From NCBI RefSeq assembly GCF_964656455.1, contig NC_135715.1:163710437-163774436 (forward strand): a stretch of 64,000 bases of DNA, given 5' to 3'. Shown here in pieces: positions 1-13,090 of this stretch. Each line of letters begins with the position of its first letter. Positions within the stretch are counted from its first letter, which is position 1. The translations under genes and the position numbers were made by a program. A model generated the notes under the pieces. That model worked only from the letters and a program-made list of their open reading frames with translations, made no database searches and was not told where the DNA came from. The DNA comes from Halichoerus grypus. Lineage: Eukaryota > Chordata > Mammalia > Carnivora > Phocidae.

Positions 1-454
1 AGCCATTCATCCAAAAATGTAAGATAGTATATAAAAAATAAGCTTTCACTCTTGTTCTTTTCCAGCTATAAATTTCTAAGTTGATTATATGACCTCAGAA
101 AAAGCAAAAAACAAAAAAACGCCGAGTTCACCGTCTCCCCTTTGGCCTCTTGCCGATGCTGGACCCACACTGAGACAGAGTCTGCAGATCCTCTCATAAA
201 CAAACGGAATGAAAGGTCACCTTCCTACCGCTCGCTTGATATTAGACCCCTGGGTTTTCAGGCCTCTTTTGCACACTGCTTTTAATAGTAAGTCCAGTGA
301 GGCCATGTTTGCAAAGGCCTACTCCCTGAGTGGTGAAAATATTTTCAGTCATACTGTCATATTCAACTTTTTATAATTCCTTGGGCCACTGATAAAATCA
401 TTTGCAGTTTGTTCTTTTAATAAAAGAAGGGGAAGACCACCCCCCAACCCTCCA

Positions 455-455
455 A

Positions 456-497
<42 letters not shown>
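455..497. repeat. (CA)n microsatellite
   Basis: About 18 uninterrupted CA units after an imperfect start. Confidence 0.98.
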
Positions 498-498
<1 letters not shown>

Positions 499-913
499 CC
501 ATAGTCTCTTCTTACTCCTTTCCCAGCCACCATTACAACCCCCATCTTCCTTTTTTATAACCCCTCTTCTCTAGGACAGCCAAATAGCACCAGACAGAAT
601 GGTCCTCCATTCTCTGGATAGAGGTTCTGCTTTTGAGAGCCTTCTAGGGTTTCACATGCCTTTTTCAAAATGCTTTCAAATTAATTATCTGTATTAAACA
701 TTCTTAACAATAGGACTCAGATTTTTAAATATATAAGTCTTTGTGACCATAGATTACATTTCTCATAAATTTCTAATCACATCTAACCAAATTATTTATA
801 ATAATCATGCTGATTTTCTTTTGCAGTGTGAAATTCAGGAATCTTGCTAACAATTCAGTATGTGGTAAAGTCTCATTTATACTAACAATTTAATATAAGG
901 TTTAGCCTTTAGG

Positions 914-962
<49 letters not shown>
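914..962. repeat. (TG)n microsatellite
   Basis: About 24 uninterrupted TG units; likely polymorphic. Confidence 0.98.
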
Positions 963-966
<4 letters not shown>

Positions 967-1260
967 CCCATGCCCGCACACAAGATTCCCCCCCTTCTAC
1001 CCATCTGGGGGACTAATTTAATTATTTACAGAAGATCCATCTTAAGGACAAGTCACTCTGAGTTGGACACGCTTTTATGACTGGCTCAGGATTTTCTCAT
1101 TTGCTTTATCTGATAAAGCTATATGATAAATTATGCCCCAGTATACACATATTTGGTTAGTTCCTTGCGCTATACCTATTTGGAAATTTTGCTAAGATCT
1201 TTGGCTAAATCAAAGTAAGAAATACTGAAACAGCTTGATCTCGTCATTCTCACGTCCCAA

Positions 1261-1330
1261 GGTGATAGGGACTGCTTAGCAATTGCCATAAGAAAGGTGA
1301 TAAGGATTGCTTAGCAATTGCCGTAAGAAA
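1261..1330. repeat. 35-bp tandem duplication
   Basis: 1261-1295 and 1296-1330 are two copies of a 35-bp unit with three differences, all transitions. Each has TTAGCAATTG in the middle. Confidence 0.95.
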
Positions 1331-2816
1331 GCTATCTCTCTTGTGTTTACCCTTTTTAAAATGTTTATCAGATACCACCACCACAGACTGTCAATTTATC
1401 ATTGAAACAATGTATCTATCATATGGTACACAGAAAATGGTGCCCATTATGTTTATTCATGGACTTAATGGGAAAATCTTGATAGCTATCAGAAAATACA
1501 GGTAACCCTCTAAAAATACCAGAAAAAAATCTTGATTACTGTTCTATATAAATATGAGACTCTATTAAACTCTTCAAATTCTTTTACAGATGGAAGAAAT
1601 TTGGGACTTTTTTTTTCCTTTGTGTAAAATTAAAGGAAATTATGTGGTACATCTTGCTTATTTTCTTTTTGTTTATTTGGAAGGCTTGGCTAGGATTAGT
1701 TAATGCATGTGTGTGGAATATGGCATGATCAAGGAAAATAAGTTAAAAGGCTTCTTGCCTACCCACAACCTACTTAAAATCATAGCTCTTGTAGTTGGTG
1801 TTTGAAGATAATATTAGTTAAAAGAAGCCATTACCTCAATGTCCATGTTTCTTGAAACTATTGATAAGAATGGCATTTCCATATCTTTTTGCACTATTTG
1901 TTTCTGAAAAATGACATGGATAGCAGCAAGTTGAACGGCTTCGTGTCATCTGGTTCTGCAGAATTGTGATGATCAATTAAACTCTCCTTATGTTTTTAAA
2001 ACAAATAGACTTTCTGCCCCAGAGACCTGAAAGCATGAGGCAAACTTTGTATTTTAGTCACAGTTCAGGAATAATGTCCTTTGACCTCACGACTTTCGTT
2101 GGGTGTTACAATTAACTGCTCTCATGGCAGAGAACTCAGCCTTTGCACAGCTAACATCTGCTCTTTTCTGATGATTGGGCTTAAGAATGTAGTTATGGAA
2201 ATCAGTCTATCTGATGTCATTGCTACAGAAGATGGTGGTGTGCCTGTCACTGACTTCAGGTAATCAATAATTATTTATTGCTGGCTCAGTAGAGAAGAAG
2301 TATTATGCTAGGCTACCAGAGGAATATAAAATAGCACGAGCCATGAACTCATTCCCAAGCAGCTTGCAGTCTAGTTGACTTAAAATAAATTACTGGGTGA
2401 ATCTCTTAACTTGGTTAGGTTTCCATTTTTATAATTTACAACTCTTGTTATAATAACACAGAGCTTACAATTACAAAACCTTATAGTTGAAAAAGGTCTT
2501 ACCACATAAGTAGATTTAGATGTGCACAAAAAGCTTCGCTGTGTGCCATTAGTCATGTGCAGTGTCTCCCCAAAGCTTGGTTAATTGCCTTTTATTTGGG
2601 TCTTTGTTTGACAGAGGTTTTGGAAATAATAAAACTTCAAGTTTGTGGTCTATATATGATTCTGCAATTTTCATTTTCTATTTTGGGCACTGTTAGTTTT
2701 ATCTCCTGTTAGGTGACCAGAAATAACTAGGATGCCAGGTCTTTCCATTACCACTAACAGTGTCCTATGTTGCCCAAGGAAGGTCTCCAAGGACCTAGTA
2801 GGTTGATGGATGAATA

Positions 2817-2843
2817 TTTATCCATCCATCCATCTATCCATCC
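2817..2843. repeat. (ATCC)n short tetranucleotide repeat
   Basis: Six imperfect ATCC/ATCT units. Confidence 0.9.
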
Positions 2844-3679
2844 TTCTTCCCAATGACACCGCAGTCAAATCTAATCTTTTAATTCTAGATAGTAAAGTTG
2901 GAGACCAGACTTCTACCCCGGTGAGTTCAGTAAATGCACTGTTCAGAAGAATTAATTGTGCCCTAGACAGGAGGTAGATGTCAATGACCCACTCCTTGCT
3001 GCTTTTTCACTGAGTGCCATATAAATTACTGACTGGACTCCTAAGGGTGATCCTTTTCTTCTCCAAATCTATAGGCTATATCTCAGCCTGATTTATTTAT
3101 GTGATACAGAAAGTTAAAGTTCTATTTTCAGTCCCTCTATTCTTACTCAAACCACCATTCTCCATTTGAGTGTCCAAACTGTCTAAATATGATTGTCCTA
3201 TATGTGAATTCATCTACATTGCAGACTGTATTGAGAAGGAGCATCTTGACTATCTTGGCAGATTTCCTTAGAGAAGTTTAGAAAATGAATTTTGTGTGTT
3301 TTCTCCTTTTCAGACCAATTATCACCTTCTTCAAAAACTTACTCAAAAATTAATTTTCTTTAAAAGAACTTCCTTGACTGCCTTATTGCCCTATTTTTAA
3401 AAATAATGTTTAGCATTTGTGTGGTAGTTGTCAGAAATTTGATATGATAATGTTCAGTCTTTACAAGGTGAAAAGTTATGTGAGGTTAGGCAAAATTCTT
3501 GTCTATAATTCATGTCTTCTTAAAAATTGGTTCTCAGTATGCAAAATGTAACCTGAATATATATCACTTTGTTTTTTCTCCAGTATATTAATGAACAAGT
3601 ATGCAACACATTAATTCCAAAAGGGATGAGGAAGGATATAGATGATATAATATGTAAATATATTTACCAAAGTATAGTA

Positions 3680-4070
3680 TAGAAATTAAGAGCACAAGCA
3701 TAGGTCAAATATGACTCTGCCCTTTACAAACTAGGTGATCTTTGGAAAATTATTTAACCTCAGTATGTCTCAGTTTCTTCTATAAAATCTCTCTTTCTCT
3801 CTCTCCCTCTGTGTGTGTGTATGTGTGTGTGTATAACCCATTATATATACATATATATACACATCTATATACATATATACACATATATATACATATATAC
3901 GGTGTGTGTGTATAGCTAATGGGTAATATCAGTAATGACAGAATAGAGTTGCTGTCAGCATCAAAAGCGTTTATATGTATATAAATATATATAAATATAT
4001 ATATATATCTCACTTAGAATAGTGCCCACCATGTAATAAGTGGTAAGTCACTATTATTTTTATCATTAAC
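3680..4070 (+). repeat. MIR SINE split by two dinucleotide-repeat expansions
   Basis: MIR words are AACTAGGTGATCTTTGG, TTATTTAACCTCAGTATGTC and TCAGTTTCTTCTATAAAATC; after the first simple repeat come TAATATCAGTAATGACAGAA and GAGTTGCTGTCAGCA; after the second, CTTAGAATAGTGCCCACC. The simple repeats are 3788-3914 (CT/TG/TA mixed) and 3976-4008 (TA-rich). Confidence 0.75.
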
Positions 4071-4597
4071 TTTATTATTGATCATTTGGCAGAAAATTAT
4101 AAAATCTCCTTGTGTTTATCTAAATATGTTGGTCTGGTTTTTTGTTCTCTCTTTTCCCCACTTTCAATTCAACCCATGACACCGTGTTCTCTCTTTTTCA
4201 TGAATGTAGACTCTGGCCATCTTTATGCCTTCTCCTAAGCCATAAAATTAAATTTGTTTTTCCTCTCTTCAGTCTTAGAAGATAAACAGTAAAATGATTT
4301 ATTGAAGCTAAAATAATACTCAGGGACATTAATCAAAATAATATAATTGCTGCAGAGTTTTCATATAATACCTTTGTGCTTGTTTTTAGAGATTTGTAGA
4401 AGGGTAATTGCTTTGATTCTTTTTATCTTAACTCAAGTATTTACTTTCATGTCCTCACCCTGATTCAGCATATTGTTCATAAGAATTTTCTTTTACAGTT
4501 GGTAAGTGTATGCTGTTTATGTTTGACAATACCTTTACACAAGGGAAGAAGAATTTATTTGTAGTGTTGTTTCACTCATCCAGCTGACCTAGAACAC

Positions 4598-5085
4598 TGT
4601 ATCAGTCAGGGTGCCAACAAGAAACAGATGGCATCTCAAAGGTGTATTTGAAGACAATTTAATAATGGAATTATTTATGAAAGTGAGGCACTCAAGTCCT
4701 AAAAAGATTGGGAGAACCCTTACCAGCCCAAGCCCAAAAGTGGCAAGGGGAGAAAATTCTTAGCAATCTGGTGAGAGCTGCTGATGTGGAAGAGAGGTCC
4801 TTAGGGGATCAGAACCTGTGATCTAGGGTTGTCCAGTGCTGCCACTTTCAAAGATAGAGGGAACACAGTAGGGGTTAAACATCCTAATACCCCTTTCTTC
4901 CTAGCCTCTGATCTCCAGCTGGTCCTTCCTAATGGCCAAACCCAATAGGCGGCAAGAGGAAACTGGCCAGTGTGATGGACTGAGTTACTGAATGAAAGTC
5001 AGCCTCTGGGCGGCCAGAACAGGGCTTAAAAGCCTTGGGAAGTGGCTCTGGATAGCAACATGGAGATCAGCCAGCACAGATATCT
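4598..5085. repeat. Unclassified old interspersed repeat
   Basis: TATCAGTCAGGGTGCCAACA, AATTTAATAATGGAATTATT and CTAATGGCCAAACCCAATAG occur in an order I recall from other mammalian genomes, but I cannot name the family. It could be an LTR or another ancient element. No coding potential is seen. Confidence 0.4.
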
Positions 5086-5861
5086 AGTCCATGTGTCTCT
5101 GAGTTGACTCTTTTTTTTTAAATAAGATGCTGGTATAGATCAAAAATGCTTTAAAGTTAACAGTTGATTATATGATTCACAAAGAACTTACTCCTGGAAA
5201 TAGAAATCAAATAGAAATTAAAATACGCTTTTTTTCCTCAAGGTGTTCGCAAGTCAGTACAATAGTTCTCATTCTTTTTTTTTTTTTAAATTGAGACATA
5301 GCATGGGTGATATTTATATATACCATGCACTGAAACCTAATACCCGCCTTTATGTAATATACCTGTCTTGCTGATTATAATTCCACCATCTTCATGAGTA
5401 AAGCAGTAAAGCACATCAGCTTTCAGTTCCCAAAAAGTAGATTAAATATATTTCTTTTGTGTTTCCTCCTTCCCAAACTTTCACACAAATGACAGTTGTG
5501 AATAAAAATAAGGGGAGGGGGATAGATTAATAAAACCACTGGAAATGGGAAGAAGGGGGGATGGAAAGTAAATAGAATCAGATTAATAGGTGACTCAGAT
5601 TTCAGGCTGCCAGAGTCAAGTCTTTTTCTTTTGGCATTGAGGGATGGGCTGGGGTGGAGGTGGACAGCCTGACTGCCTGCCTTCCTGTTCATGCCTGTTA
5701 AAATGAGACCTGTCAGTGAACATGTTTTAAAACAACTGAAGCTTCTTGTTACTCTTAAGCAACTGAGTACTTCATACAGAGAGATGAGTGGGCAACCACT
5801 GCTCCCCAGACATTGAAGGAACAACTCAAAAAATGATGCTAGAGTAGAATTGACAAGACAG
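5086..5861. other. Intron without recognised content
   Basis: Contains a T-run at 5276-5287. The open frame on the minus strand at 5423-5824 has no recognisable domain and is taken as chance. Confidence 0.55.
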
Positions 5862-6545
5862 CCTTAGAGAAGAACAACAAACTTGGAAGGAGCTACCTTA
5901 CCAGACACCAAGATTTATAAAGTTATAGTAATTGCTTCAGTGTGATTTGGGCACAAGGAGAGATGAATGGCATAGAATGAAAATTTCTAGCAACAGACCC
6001 TCACAAATAGTCATTTGTTTTATGTCAGATTTGACAGCTGCTGTGCACTGGGGAAGGGATGATGCTGAGTCAATTCAATATTTATATAGAAAAAATAATC
6101 TTAACCCCTACCTCACACCTTATATGAAAATCAGTGCAAGACAGATTGTTTTTGCCATTTCTTTATATTTAGATCTACAAACAAACTGTGAAGACAACAT
6201 GGGGATATATGCATTACTTTAGGGTTAGGCTTATTTTTAATACAGGACATAAAAAGAGCTAGCCATAGAAAAATGTAGATAAATTGGATTATGTTAAAGA
6301 ATTCTGTCCACTAAATACCATTAAAATAGTGAAAACAACTGTAGACTCTGAGAAGATATTTGTAATACATATATTTGACAAAAGGCCATTACCAAAGCAT
6401 ATGAAAAACTCCTAGAAATAAGAGAAAAATCAGATAATTCAAGATAACAATAGAACTCTAACAAGGCATTTCATATAAAATAAATATTTGTATGGGCAGT
6501 AAATATATTAAAAAGGGTTCAATTTCACTTCATGGAAGACATGTT
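5862..6545 (+). mobile_element. Ancient L1 ORF2 3' fragment
   Basis: Sense L1 words with many changes: AAAGTTATAGTAATTGCTTC, TTGGGCACAAGGAGAGATGA, CCCTACCTCACACCTTATAT, AAATTGGATTATGTTAAAGA, TGACAAAAGGCCATTACC. It is the decayed C-terminal end of a reverse transcriptase frame with stops and indels, and is non-functional. Confidence 0.85.
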
Positions 6546-6599
6546 AAAACCACATTGCAAAATTGACAACAAAATAATGTAGTATTGGTTTATAACCCA

Positions 6600-7312
6600 A
6601 GATAGAAAGTAAATATATATGTGTTCATACTGATACAAATAAATGATTGATTGAATAAATAAAGGTGGTAATGGTGGTGGTGAGGAACAAATCTTCCTTA
6701 CAGAAGAGTTCCAAATAATATATACACATACTCCTTCCTCCTTGAGTATAAACTGAGGTTGGTGACTCACTTCTAAGTATAGGTTATGGGAAAAAAAAAA
6801 AAAGTAATGTGTACAGTGGCGATATCTAGCCAGTGCTACCTGAACCAACTGATCAAGATTACCGTCACCAGGGAGAAGTCAGCTGATATATTCCCTATGA
6901 TGTGATGAGCAGAGCATTTCACTTCAGTGATGTTCTTCCCCCAGGCTCATCTTGAGAAAAGCATTAAACAAACCCAAATTGAGGACACTCTACAAAATGT
7001 CTGACCAGCCCTCTTTGCAATTGCCAAGGTCATGAACAACAAAAAAAGACTAAGAAACTACCAGAGCAGAAGAGACTTGATGACTAAATACAACGTGGTA
7101 TTCTGGGTTGACTCTCAAACAGAAAAGGACATTAGTGAGAAAACTAGGGAAACCCAAATGAAGCCTATAGCTTAGTAAATAATCCTGTATAAATAACATT
7201 CGTTTTGACATATGCACCATAGTTAGGTAAGATGTTAGCCTAGGAAAAATTAGACACTCTTTGCGACATTTTTATAAATTTAGAGTCCAAAATTAAAAGT
7301 TGTTTAAATTTA
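6600..7312 (+). mobile_element. Ancient L1 3' UTR
   Basis: GATACAAATAAATGATTGA, GAGGAACAAATCTTCCTTAC, GAAGAGTTCCAAATAATA, AACCAACTGATCAAG and a terminal AAATTAAAAGTTGTTTAAA match the 3' untranslated end of an older mammalian L1. It follows the ORF2 fragment in the same orientation, so the two are probably one element. Confidence 0.75.
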
Positions 7313-7319
7313 TTTTTTC

Positions 7320-7740
7320 AACACAAGACTACTACTAATCCATAAATTACTAAAATGAAAAAGACAACACCAGGTGTTGGTGAGTCTGTGGAGTAACTGG
7401 AACCCTCATCACTACTAACTGGAGGTTAAATTAGTTCACATTTTGGGGAAAATGTTCAGTAGTATCTACTAGAGGTGAACTTCCACATCTTCTATCACTT
7501 GCCATTTCAGTCTTAGTAATAAAAGTAGGTAATTCTCAGCAGCAAAAAGTGTAGATGTTTGCCAAAAGAGACCACATAGCATCCCTGTTCCTCTTAGTCC
7601 CTAACGGAAAACAACTCAAGTGTCTATTAATAAAATGGTAAGGAAGTTATGGTGTAGGCATATAATAGAATACAACACCGAGATTGAACTAACTATTACA
7701 ACAAAAAAACACCTTGGAAGACACAGAAAATAGAATGTGT
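7320..7740 (+). mobile_element. Ancient L1 ORF2 3' fragment, second piece
   Basis: Resembles L1 ORF2 tail and early 3' UTR: CAGGTGTTGGTGAGTCTGTG, GTAACTGGAACCCTCATCA, AACTCAAGTGTCTATTAATA, ATAATAGAATACAACACC. In L1 order this part should precede the 3' UTR, yet it lies after it. It is therefore a separate insertion or a rearranged piece. Confidence 0.75.
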
Positions 7741-7854
7741 ATTCATGTTAATATCCTTGTCTTCTATGGTGGGGTGGTGAGAGGTACAGCCTGGACCATC
7801 TGGGTCAAGCAAGTGTAGGTATTTAAAAAATACAATGGCAATTAATCTAAACTT

Positions 7855-8160
7855 GATTCATTCACCAAATACTTATTGAATACCTATCTGTATGCCAGGC
7901 ATTTTTGAAGCTGCTGGGAATATAACAGGGAACAACCACAGAACTTCCTGCTCTCATGTAGTTTACTTACTCCTGGGAGGAGATAGACAATAAACATAAT
8001 AAATGAGTTATTTCTGTGGTATGTTAGAAAGTGATACGAGTTTTGGAGAACGGGAGTGTCTGCAGGTGAGAACAGGAGCAGTGTTGAACAGAGTAGCATT
8101 TAAGCAAAAATTGGAAGGCAGTAAGAGGGGAAGAGTAGTGGTTAGAGGAGAGAGGAAGGG
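7855..8160 (-). mobile_element. L2 LINE 3' end, antisense
   Basis: Starts with the antisense L2 signature (CAAATACTTATTGAATACC, TGCCAGGCATTTTTG), then CTGCTCTCATGTAG, AGACAATAAACATAATAAAT and GTATGTTAGAAAGTGATACG. Confidence 0.8.
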
Positions 8161-8223
8161 AATCACAAATGAGAAAAATGCCTCATCCTTCAGAGCAAGG
8201 AATCAAATGATGCTGCATCTGAA

Positions 8224-8249
8224 TACACACACACACACACACACACACA
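8224..8249. repeat. (AC)n microsatellite
   Basis: About 13 AC units. Confidence 0.97.
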
Positions 8250-11200
8250 GGAATGTATATATGCAGTTAGCCACCAAAAGAGTCAAGAATAGAAATGTCA
8301 TAAGAGAGTAACTTCTGGAAGTTGAGCCTAATAGTGCAAGGGAGAGGAACATTTTATTTTTTATTTATTTCTGCTTGGTTTGAATTATGATGCTATGAAC
8401 TGTTTTTCAAATAAGATATTATTTGAGGGGCATATTAGGACACTAGTAGTAGGCAAGGAATGTGAGAGATGTTATTAGAGAAGCTTGAAGCCACTCTAAT
8501 GTGTAGAAGATAAATCATTTGCAAAATTAAGTACGTATTACTGATAAGGGATTGTTTATGCCATACCTGTCAGCTGCTTGGAGGAACTGCTCAATCGCTT
8601 TTCTCCAACTCACAGACTGAGCTGGGAGGCTCAGGAATGGATGTACCCATGGCCAGCTCGGAGTGCAGCTGCAAAGTACCCCCAAATCCACCCCATGGTA
8701 AGCATACCATTCAGGGGCATGGCACCATCTTGGGAGTTGCCACCCGAATTGTTTTTCTCTATCATGAAGTGCTGGCTTATATTTTCCACCAATACCAACT
8801 CATTTTATCACTCACAGTCTTTCAGGTCACACTCAAAGATTTTAATTAGGTGTATGGCAAAACAAAAAGTTCTCTAATTAAACCTTTTGAGATGGGTAAA
8901 GAACTACATCATTGTCTGTAGATGATGTATAACAATTCAGTATTAAAAGACTGTGTTTATTCAGGGTTTAAATCAGTACAGATCTCAAAAGGAATTAGTC
9001 ATTGTGTCTAATGAAAATTAATCAATCTTATAAATCATAATATACCCCATAGGGATTATCTTTTTGTTTGTTTGTTTGTACTTGAGAGAATTTCAAATTG
9101 TGTATGTCTAAAAGGATAATGGATGTAATTATCTGAATCTAGAACAACTAAAAATACTTCACCTAAGGTATACACGTAATTGGGGAGTTTTTTGTCTTTT
9201 TTCTTTTTTTTTTTTTGCTCAGATTATCTGGATAATTGCCTCCATTTTCCACCTGATTGACAGCTTGAGTATTTTCCAGGAGGTTGTACTCGAGTTTTCA
9301 TAGCACAGTAACTTGAAGCCAAAAATGTTGATACTGAGAAATGTTTTTGGAACAGTGTTGTTTTGGTCGTCCAACTGGTGGTTGGGGTTGATGATTTTTA
9401 GACATTATATAAGAATTTTCCTACTCGGTAGTTATATTCTAAAATAATATGGCTATTCTTAAATCTTTTTTTTATAATTTCTTTTTTCTATTCTTAAATC
9501 TTGAGCAAATATATTTGCTAACTCTGTACTGTGGTCCTGACCAACTGAATATGTATGGTGGATTGAAACTCATGAAGTTTCAGGCTGAGGTTTTGGTAAA
9601 GAATACATACAAAAATGTGTGTGTGTGTTGTGTGGATAGAAGGGGAAATGATATATGGGGGAGGAGAAATTTCTTTTCAAAGAAAGTAAAAATGAAGGAC
9701 AGAATCTGCTATTAACTTCAACTAATAAATATAGTTGGTAAGTTAGTGGAGCTAATTCAGCATGCATGGAGAAAATATTCAGATGTTTTTATTATCTATA
9801 AAGCATCTACATCAAAATTATTTTTAAAAAATTCAAGATCTGAGAAAATTTTTATTTTTACAGTGTGTGGGCAAGTTAACACAATAATAAGGTACATTTC
9901 TTTTTAAAAAGATCTCAACTTGTATTATTTGGCAAGTATTAATAGATCTTTGTTAAATTGTATTAATAATAGTCAAGATTTTTCAATCTGTTCATTAGTC
10001 AGTTGAGAATAATTAAAACAGTTTTCATATGTTCAGATGTAAAAATGCTCCTACTTTATCACTGAAATTGTTGATGTTTCATGTTGAGGATGGAATGGAA
10101 TTAAAATCAGGTAACACTCAAGAAAAGATGTGGCAAGATGATTTCATGGAGTTTTAAATTTAAATCAGTCATAGCCAGGGCCTCTGGAGAAATACAAGTT
10201 CCCTTTCTGTATTTAATATGAATAACATTAACATGTTATTAATTTGTGCAATAATATGTGTAACGTATAAGCCAAAAGATGATGTTATTGGATGTGTGAG
10301 TTGTCCTTTTTCTGGGAAGTATTTAATTCAGCAGCAGGAAATGGGATGGGCCTGGAACTTAGAGGAGGGACTTTCTCTTGTATGAGGACTCAGATGTTGT
10401 GGTTAGAAAGAGAAGGGTTATTTCTGTATTGCATGTGTCATTTGGACTGTGATCCCCCTTTCCACCCACGTATGCAGTTAGATATGGGTTTATTGGTATA
10501 GTACCATAACCAGAGCCTCATGAAACTACTGAGCTTAAGTCTGGCAGGGACAACATAAAGGAGGCTAATCATTAGGGACTGATCATTAGGGGAAAGAATT
10601 ACTTCCGCCTTTGCTCCACCCCACATCGGAGGACATCATGGTGTCTTATTTCAGTGTGTTCAAACAAACAGTCCTGTGCAGCTTCAACACCAACAAAATC
10701 TCTACCATATTTGGCACATCTAACAAGAGTTATAGGCATTGCCCCCAAATCAGTGGTACTATTGTACGCTACCAGAGTTGGGATTCTCTGGCTTAGTCTC
10801 CCTCTCTCCCTCCCTCTTTTCCCTTTCTCCTGCTTTAGCTCTCTCTTTCAAACCTCCCCTTCCTTTTTTTCTCTTTCCTTCCAATCTCCTGTACTACCTG
10901 TACTCCTTTCTTCCCTCCCTCTTGCTATCTTTCTTAACTTTCCTTTCTTTGACAATCATTTAGAGCCCCAAGAGCAAAATTAGTTAACTCCTAAAATCAT
11001 CTTTCTGAGGAGTAATAATCTATGTGAATTTCAATACCAAGACCAAATGCTTAAGTGCTTGAGTGGACACTATTGATATCAGGTGAGAGAATTTCTTGAA
11101 TTGGAAGGAAAGGTTTCACAATTGATTAACTGAAATAGAACGTGTGGAGTCACTGAGCCCAAAGGAGCAAGTACAATTCACTAAGATTATGCAGAAAAAT

Positions 11201-12959
11201 AAAGAGGAGGAAATTTCACAATGTTTGTGTTCTTGCCACGAACATGGCTAGAGTTTGACCAAATGGACAAGGGGTCTTCCTGACACCAAACTGAGCATCT
11301 GCTACCCTGTCTTACATAAGTAGTAGAGGGTCTTTCTCATGTCAATGTGGTATAAAAAGCCACTTGAAGAAAGTGGAAACAAGTGGTGGAGCCTCATGTA
11401 CCAAACTGGCTTCATTTGGGGGAAAGGTCTGGGAAGAGTTTTGGAAGTGTACAAGCAATAGACAAGGCATAAGGAGGGGAAACAGCCGAACTGTATTGGA
11501 AAGGGTGTAACTCAGTCCATGTGCTAGAGACCTTCATGGATGTGGCAGACCCGTTGCATTTTTGCAGACTTTGATAGTGGCTTCTGTTGGCAAATCAAAT
11601 GTTACTGGATTCCTTTACATCACTCAGCCCTGTCAGATGCCATACTGACCAAAAGGAAACCTCAGAGGATACAGATACATAAGTCAGCAAAAGTACACAG
11701 GAAATAATCATCTCAAAAGGAGCTTGTGAGTCATTGTTCTTTAAAACATGTCTGTGGAACCAGGAAGTGTTACGGATAGCACAGATCAGCCCTAAACTGT
11801 GATTTAGTTCAGCATTGGCAGTTATTAATTTATAATAATCATTACTTTATCTAGTATGAACCGTGATAACCTTTCTTTGAGTTCTTAAATCTAGTTTTGT
11901 AATACATCATATTAAATGTAAAGACTAGTATGATAACCTCTTGAATGGTGACCCTCCTTTTTTGTGGGTCTCAGGTTGCTATCTCTGAGTAAGAGGAAAT
12001 CATCCTGCAATTAGTTCTTCCCTTTAGCAAGTTTACATTTCTAAAATATGCAATTAATATTATGTTTTCTTATTAGCATTCTAAAGTGACTTTTAGATTT
12101 CATGGGTGGGGATTGTTCAGTGTTTCTTGGTCTGTTCTGTGGAGTTTTAAAAAATCTCTGGCAAAAATTCCCAATATGCTAGCAGCTAGAACAATAATTG
12201 TCATTGGAATGACCTTTTCAGTGGATAATTTGACAGACACTTGACGGACAGTATTCTCCCGTCTCTCTGCCAGGCTTTTACTTCCTGCCATAAAATGCAG
12301 GAGCAAAATTTTAACTCCAGTGATAAGATTCTCAACAGCCATTTGTTGCATATCTCCCTCAGTACAGTTCTGCAAAATTTGAAAGCTCTCTTGCTTTTCA
12401 AGGTATTTTTCATTACATGGAGAAAATGTGTCCTTTGGGGAGGAATTCTAAAACAATAGTACAGGTGCTGAATCAAATTTCCCAGGTGTGTAAGGGACTG
12501 TGTTGTAAGGTTGCTAAATAGTACTGGTTTGGTGTATTAAATGGCACTCTAGTGTCTAAGAGTTAACACAACCGCCAAAGGTGCCTCTCCATACAGCAAG
12601 AGAACAGCTTTGACTTTGAAGAAATATGGAATATGGAATACCCAGTTGAGATATCCAAAAAGAAAAAAAAAAAGCATTCACTAGTAAAATGAAGGCAATT
12701 AATTTACAAGTAAACGCGTTTTTGATATGTGGCCCTGAGGTGACATGTTAATTCCAAAGACAAATATTTTCTGTGGGAATAAAATCATTTTGAAAGATAT
12801 TTTCCCTTGAATTCTGAGCATATCACCAGAACAGGATGCTTATTGATTGATAAGATATGTACTTTATCTATTTTTCATAGTGTTACCTTTGTCCAAGAAC
12901 AGTTTTTCTGCAGTTTGCGGGCACAGATTATAAAGGTGACACACATACTGTTCATGTGT
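8250..12959. other. Mostly unique intron
   Basis: No repeat family is recognised except the pyrimidine tract. 11040-11560 has GTATAAAAAGCC and LTR-like texture, but I cannot assign it. Confidence 0.5.
10796..10960. repeat. Pyrimidine-rich low-complexity tract (CT/CCT)
   Basis: About 165 bp with mostly C and T on the + strand, in short blocks such as CCCTCTCTCCCTCCCTC. Confidence 0.85.
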
Positions 12960-13090
12960 TTGCCTTCCCTTCTTTCTGGAAAGTATGGCACATGAACTCT
13001 GGGGCATTGTACGTTTTGTTCACTGTTGTAGCTTTAACCCCCAGAACAATGTCTAGTCAGTCAATAAATATTTACTGAATGAATGCATGA
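12960..13090 (+). mobile_element. L2 LINE 3' end
   Basis: TTGTTCACTGTTGTAG, CCCCCAGAACAATGTCTAG and TCAATAAATATTTACTGAAT are the sense 3' end of an L2. Confidence 0.7.

Larger units (their letters stand above)
1..3679. other. Mostly unique intron
   Basis: Apart from the microsatellites and the 35-bp duplication listed separately, I recognise no gene, exon or named repeat here. Confidence 0.6.

Noticed and set aside
5423..5824. Minus-strand open frame of 133 codons
   Set aside because: No domain, low-complexity composition, no splice or promoter context; in intron and taken as chance.
5932..6222. Plus-strand open frame of 96 codons
   Set aside because: It is a decayed piece of L1 ORF2, broken by stops and indels.
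11340..11370. TATA-like GTATAAAAAGCC as a promoter
   Set aside because: No associated exon, CpG island or LTR boundary could be shown.
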